Source: Ignavibacteriales bacterium
Lineage (GTDB): Bacteria; Bacteroidota; Ignavibacteria; Ignavibacteriales; Ignavibacteriaceae
DNA length: 9,214 nt
NCBI GenBank assembly: GCA_027347125.1
Contig: DAIERC010000221.1
Coordinates: forward strand, 1-9,214
Direction: 5' to 3'
Below are positions 7,903 to 9,214 of the stretch, piece after piece. The position numbers were made by a program, and so were the translations under genes. The notes beneath the pieces are model-generated. The model ran no database searches. It saw nothing but the letters and a program-made list of their open reading frames with translations, and was not told the DNA's origin. Each line of letters opens with the position of its first letter. Within the stretch, counting starts at the first letter, position 1.

Positions 7903-7933
7903 AAGTCCCGGATTAAACCGGGACTTTCTATTT
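7903..7933 (+). terminator. perfect hairpin with T-rich tail between YfhO and flippase genes
   Basis: AAGTCCCGG (7903-7911) pairs perfectly with CCGGGACTT (7918-7926) around a six-base ATTAAA loop, and TCTATTT follows. Five of the nine pairs are G-C at the loop-proximal end, which makes it the strongest hairpin I saw in the window. It starts 17 bases after the YfhO stop, the right place for an intrinsic terminator, although the T tail is interrupted. The flippase begins only 29 bases after the stem, so the hairpin may only partly stop transcription, or may protect the 3' end of the upstream message. Confidence 0.65.
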
Positions 7934-7955
7934 AGTACCCACAAGTTGGCTTCTA

Positions 7956-9214
7956 ATGCTACAAAATCTTAAATATTTTCTAAAGCATTCCGTAATATAC
8001 AGCATTAGCAATGTTGCAACTAAAGCGATAGGTGTTGTACTCTTACCGCTGTATTCCAGTTTTCTTTCGCTTGCCGAATTTGGCGTACTAGGTATTTTAG
8101 AGGTAACCATTTCCATATTTGCAGAGGTAGTAAATTTGGGTCTTGGGCCGGCCATAGTAATGCTTAATAATATCAAGGAAAATGAAGGCCGGAAGAAAGA
8201 AATTCTCTTCACTATTTTTTCTACATCCCTAATTATATGTTTAAGCTTTTTAATTATAGGTTTATTAATTATACCATATGTGTCCTCGTCTTTCGGCGAT
8301 CCTGAAAAATTTAAACTCTATTTTAGGTTGGGTTTATTTGTTATCGTATTAAGGGTTTTAAATAATATTTTTACCGATAAACTGAGAGCTGAGGAAAAAT
8401 CGGTTTTATTTACAATAATTAATCTTCTTAAACTTGTAATAACGCTAAGCCTCACAATTTATTTTGTGGCTTTTCTTAAAATCGGGGTTCTCGGCGTATT
8501 GTATTCTTATGTTATAAGCGAAAGTATAACCTTCATTTTACTGCTGCCGTTTTTATTCCCGCAGATGCGGTTTCATTTTGATAAAAATATTTTTTCCTCA
8601 TCTTTAGGTTTTGGGGTACCGTTAATTTTCAGCAGTATAGCGATGATGGTTCTTAATGTAAGCGATAGGTATATCTTAAAATATTTTTCAGATTATTCGG
8701 TGGTAGGGCTTTACGATTTAGGATACAGAGTTGCCGGCGTCATGAACATGTTTTTTATAATGCCTATAAGTCTTACGCTTATGCCGATAGCTTATAAGGT
8801 ATACAATACAGATGGTGACAAAAGGTATTTTTCAAAGTTAATGACTTACCTAACTTTTCTGCTTGTATGGGCCGGTTTAGCGTTATCTTTATATAGTAAG
8901 GAACTAATAAAAATATTCGCGCTTAACCCTGCTTATTGGCCGGCTTACCAGGTAGTGCCGGTGGTAGTTTTTTCTTACGTCGTTTTTGGAATGCGGCTCG
9001 TGTCGTCGCTTGGAATGTTTCTTACTAAAAATACCAAGCACGTTGCTTACATAACAATTATGGCGGCAATTGTAAACATTGCCCTAAATTTTTGGCTAAT
9101 TCCTAAATACGGTATGATGGCCGCTGCGTATACAACGCTGGCAGCGTTTATTGTCCTTTATTTTTTATCGGATTATTTCTCATCTAAATATTTTAAAATA
9201 CCGTTTGAGAATAT
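7956..9214 (+). CDS. Wzx-like polysaccharide flippase (MOP superfamily), cut by window end
   Basis: From the ATG at 7956 the frame stays open to the window edge, giving 419 residues without a stop. The protein is strongly hydrophobic with about a dozen helices. It starts with FLKHSVIYSISNVATKAIGVVLLP, split as FLKHSVIYSISN (8-19) and ATKAIGVVLLP (21-31), and LAEFGVLGILE (39-49), the usual opening of O-antigen and teichuronic-acid exporters. Later marks are SDRYILKYF (236-244) followed by VVGLYDLGYR (249-258), and NFWLIPKYGMMAAAY (378-392), close to the family's N-x-x-L-I-P-x-Y-G-x-x-G-A-A motif but with Gly replaced. Such proteins flip lipid-linked oligosaccharides across the inner membrane. 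Family members usually reach about 430-510 residues, so one to a few helices are missing to the right. No Shine-Dalgarno is seen before the start. It lies 70 bases after YfhO, across a hairpin. Confidence 0.88.
   Translation, partial: MLQNLKYFLKHSVIYSISNVATKAIGVVLLPLYSSFLSLAEFGVLGILEVTISIFAEVVNLGLGPAIVMLNNIKENEGRKKEILFTIFSTSLIICLSFLIIGLLIIPYVSSSFGDPEKFKLYFRLGLFVIVLRVLNNIFTDKLRAEEKSVLFTIINLLKLVITLSLTIYFVAFLKIGVLGVLYSYVISESITFILLLPFLFPQMRFHFDKNIFSSSLGFGVPLIFSSIAMMVLNVSDRYILKYFSDYSVVGLYDLGYRVAGVMNMFFIMPISLTLMPIAYKVYNTDGDKRYFSKLMTYLTFLLVWAGLALSLYSKELIKIFALNPAYWPAYQVVPVVVFSYVVFGMRLVSSLGMFLTKNTKHVAYITIMAAIVNIALNFWLIPKYGMMAAAYTTLAAFIVLYFLSDYFSSKYFKIPFEN

Noticed and set aside
7928..8212. Minus-strand reading frame of 94 codons
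   Set aside because: It is antisense to the start of the flippase, whose frame stays open for 419 codons with family motifs.
1..9214. CRISPR arrays, tRNA or rRNA genes, insertion sequences, phage or defence genes
   Set aside because: Read for on both strands and not seen: no regularly spaced repeats, no transposase-like frames, no RNA gene signatures.

Overview
The window is an AT-rich, densely coding stretch. All genes lie on the + strand and most have no Shine-Dalgarno sequence at usable spacing. Together with the protein types (a compact membrane hybrid-free histidine kinase, an ~850-residue YfhO protein, a CsbB/GtrB-like glycosyltransferase and a Wzx-like flippase), this points to a diderm of the Bacteroidota/Ignavibacteriota/Chlorobiota group. 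That placement is inferred from style and family resemblance, not from a marker gene.

Layout: positions 1-180 hold what may be the last codons of an upstream gene and an AT-rich leader. A membrane-bound PAS sensor histidine kinase follows (181-1968), with no response regulator in view. The gap 1969-2122 contains two consecutive small hairpins and then an AT-rich leader. From there a surface-glycan cluster runs to the right edge: a polyprenyl-phosphate-type GT2 glycosyltransferase (2123-3220, TTG start with the only good Shine-Dalgarno in the window), a GT4 glycosyltransferase (3303-4454), a class I SAM methyltransferase (4490-5299), a large YfhO-family membrane glycosyltransferase (5342-7885) and a Wzx-like flippase cut by the window end (7956-9214). 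Gaps inside the cluster are 82, 35, 42 and 70 bases. The last one holds a perfect 9-bp hairpin.

How the genes may work together (inference): the GT2 enzyme would charge a polyprenyl phosphate with one sugar on the cytoplasmic side. YfhO, a multi-membrane-span enzyme, would use that donor outside the membrane, as in the CsbB/YfhO pair known from Bacillus. The GT4 enzyme and the methyltransferase would build or trim a glycan on the inner face, and the flippase would move it across. The acceptor is unknown.

No RNA genes, CRISPR arrays, insertion sequences or phage genes were seen. No gap exceeds 300 bases. I found no clear sign of an undescribed system. The most interesting point is the CsbB/YfhO-like pairing in a probable diderm, which should not have the lipoteichoic acid that this pair decorates in Gram-positives.
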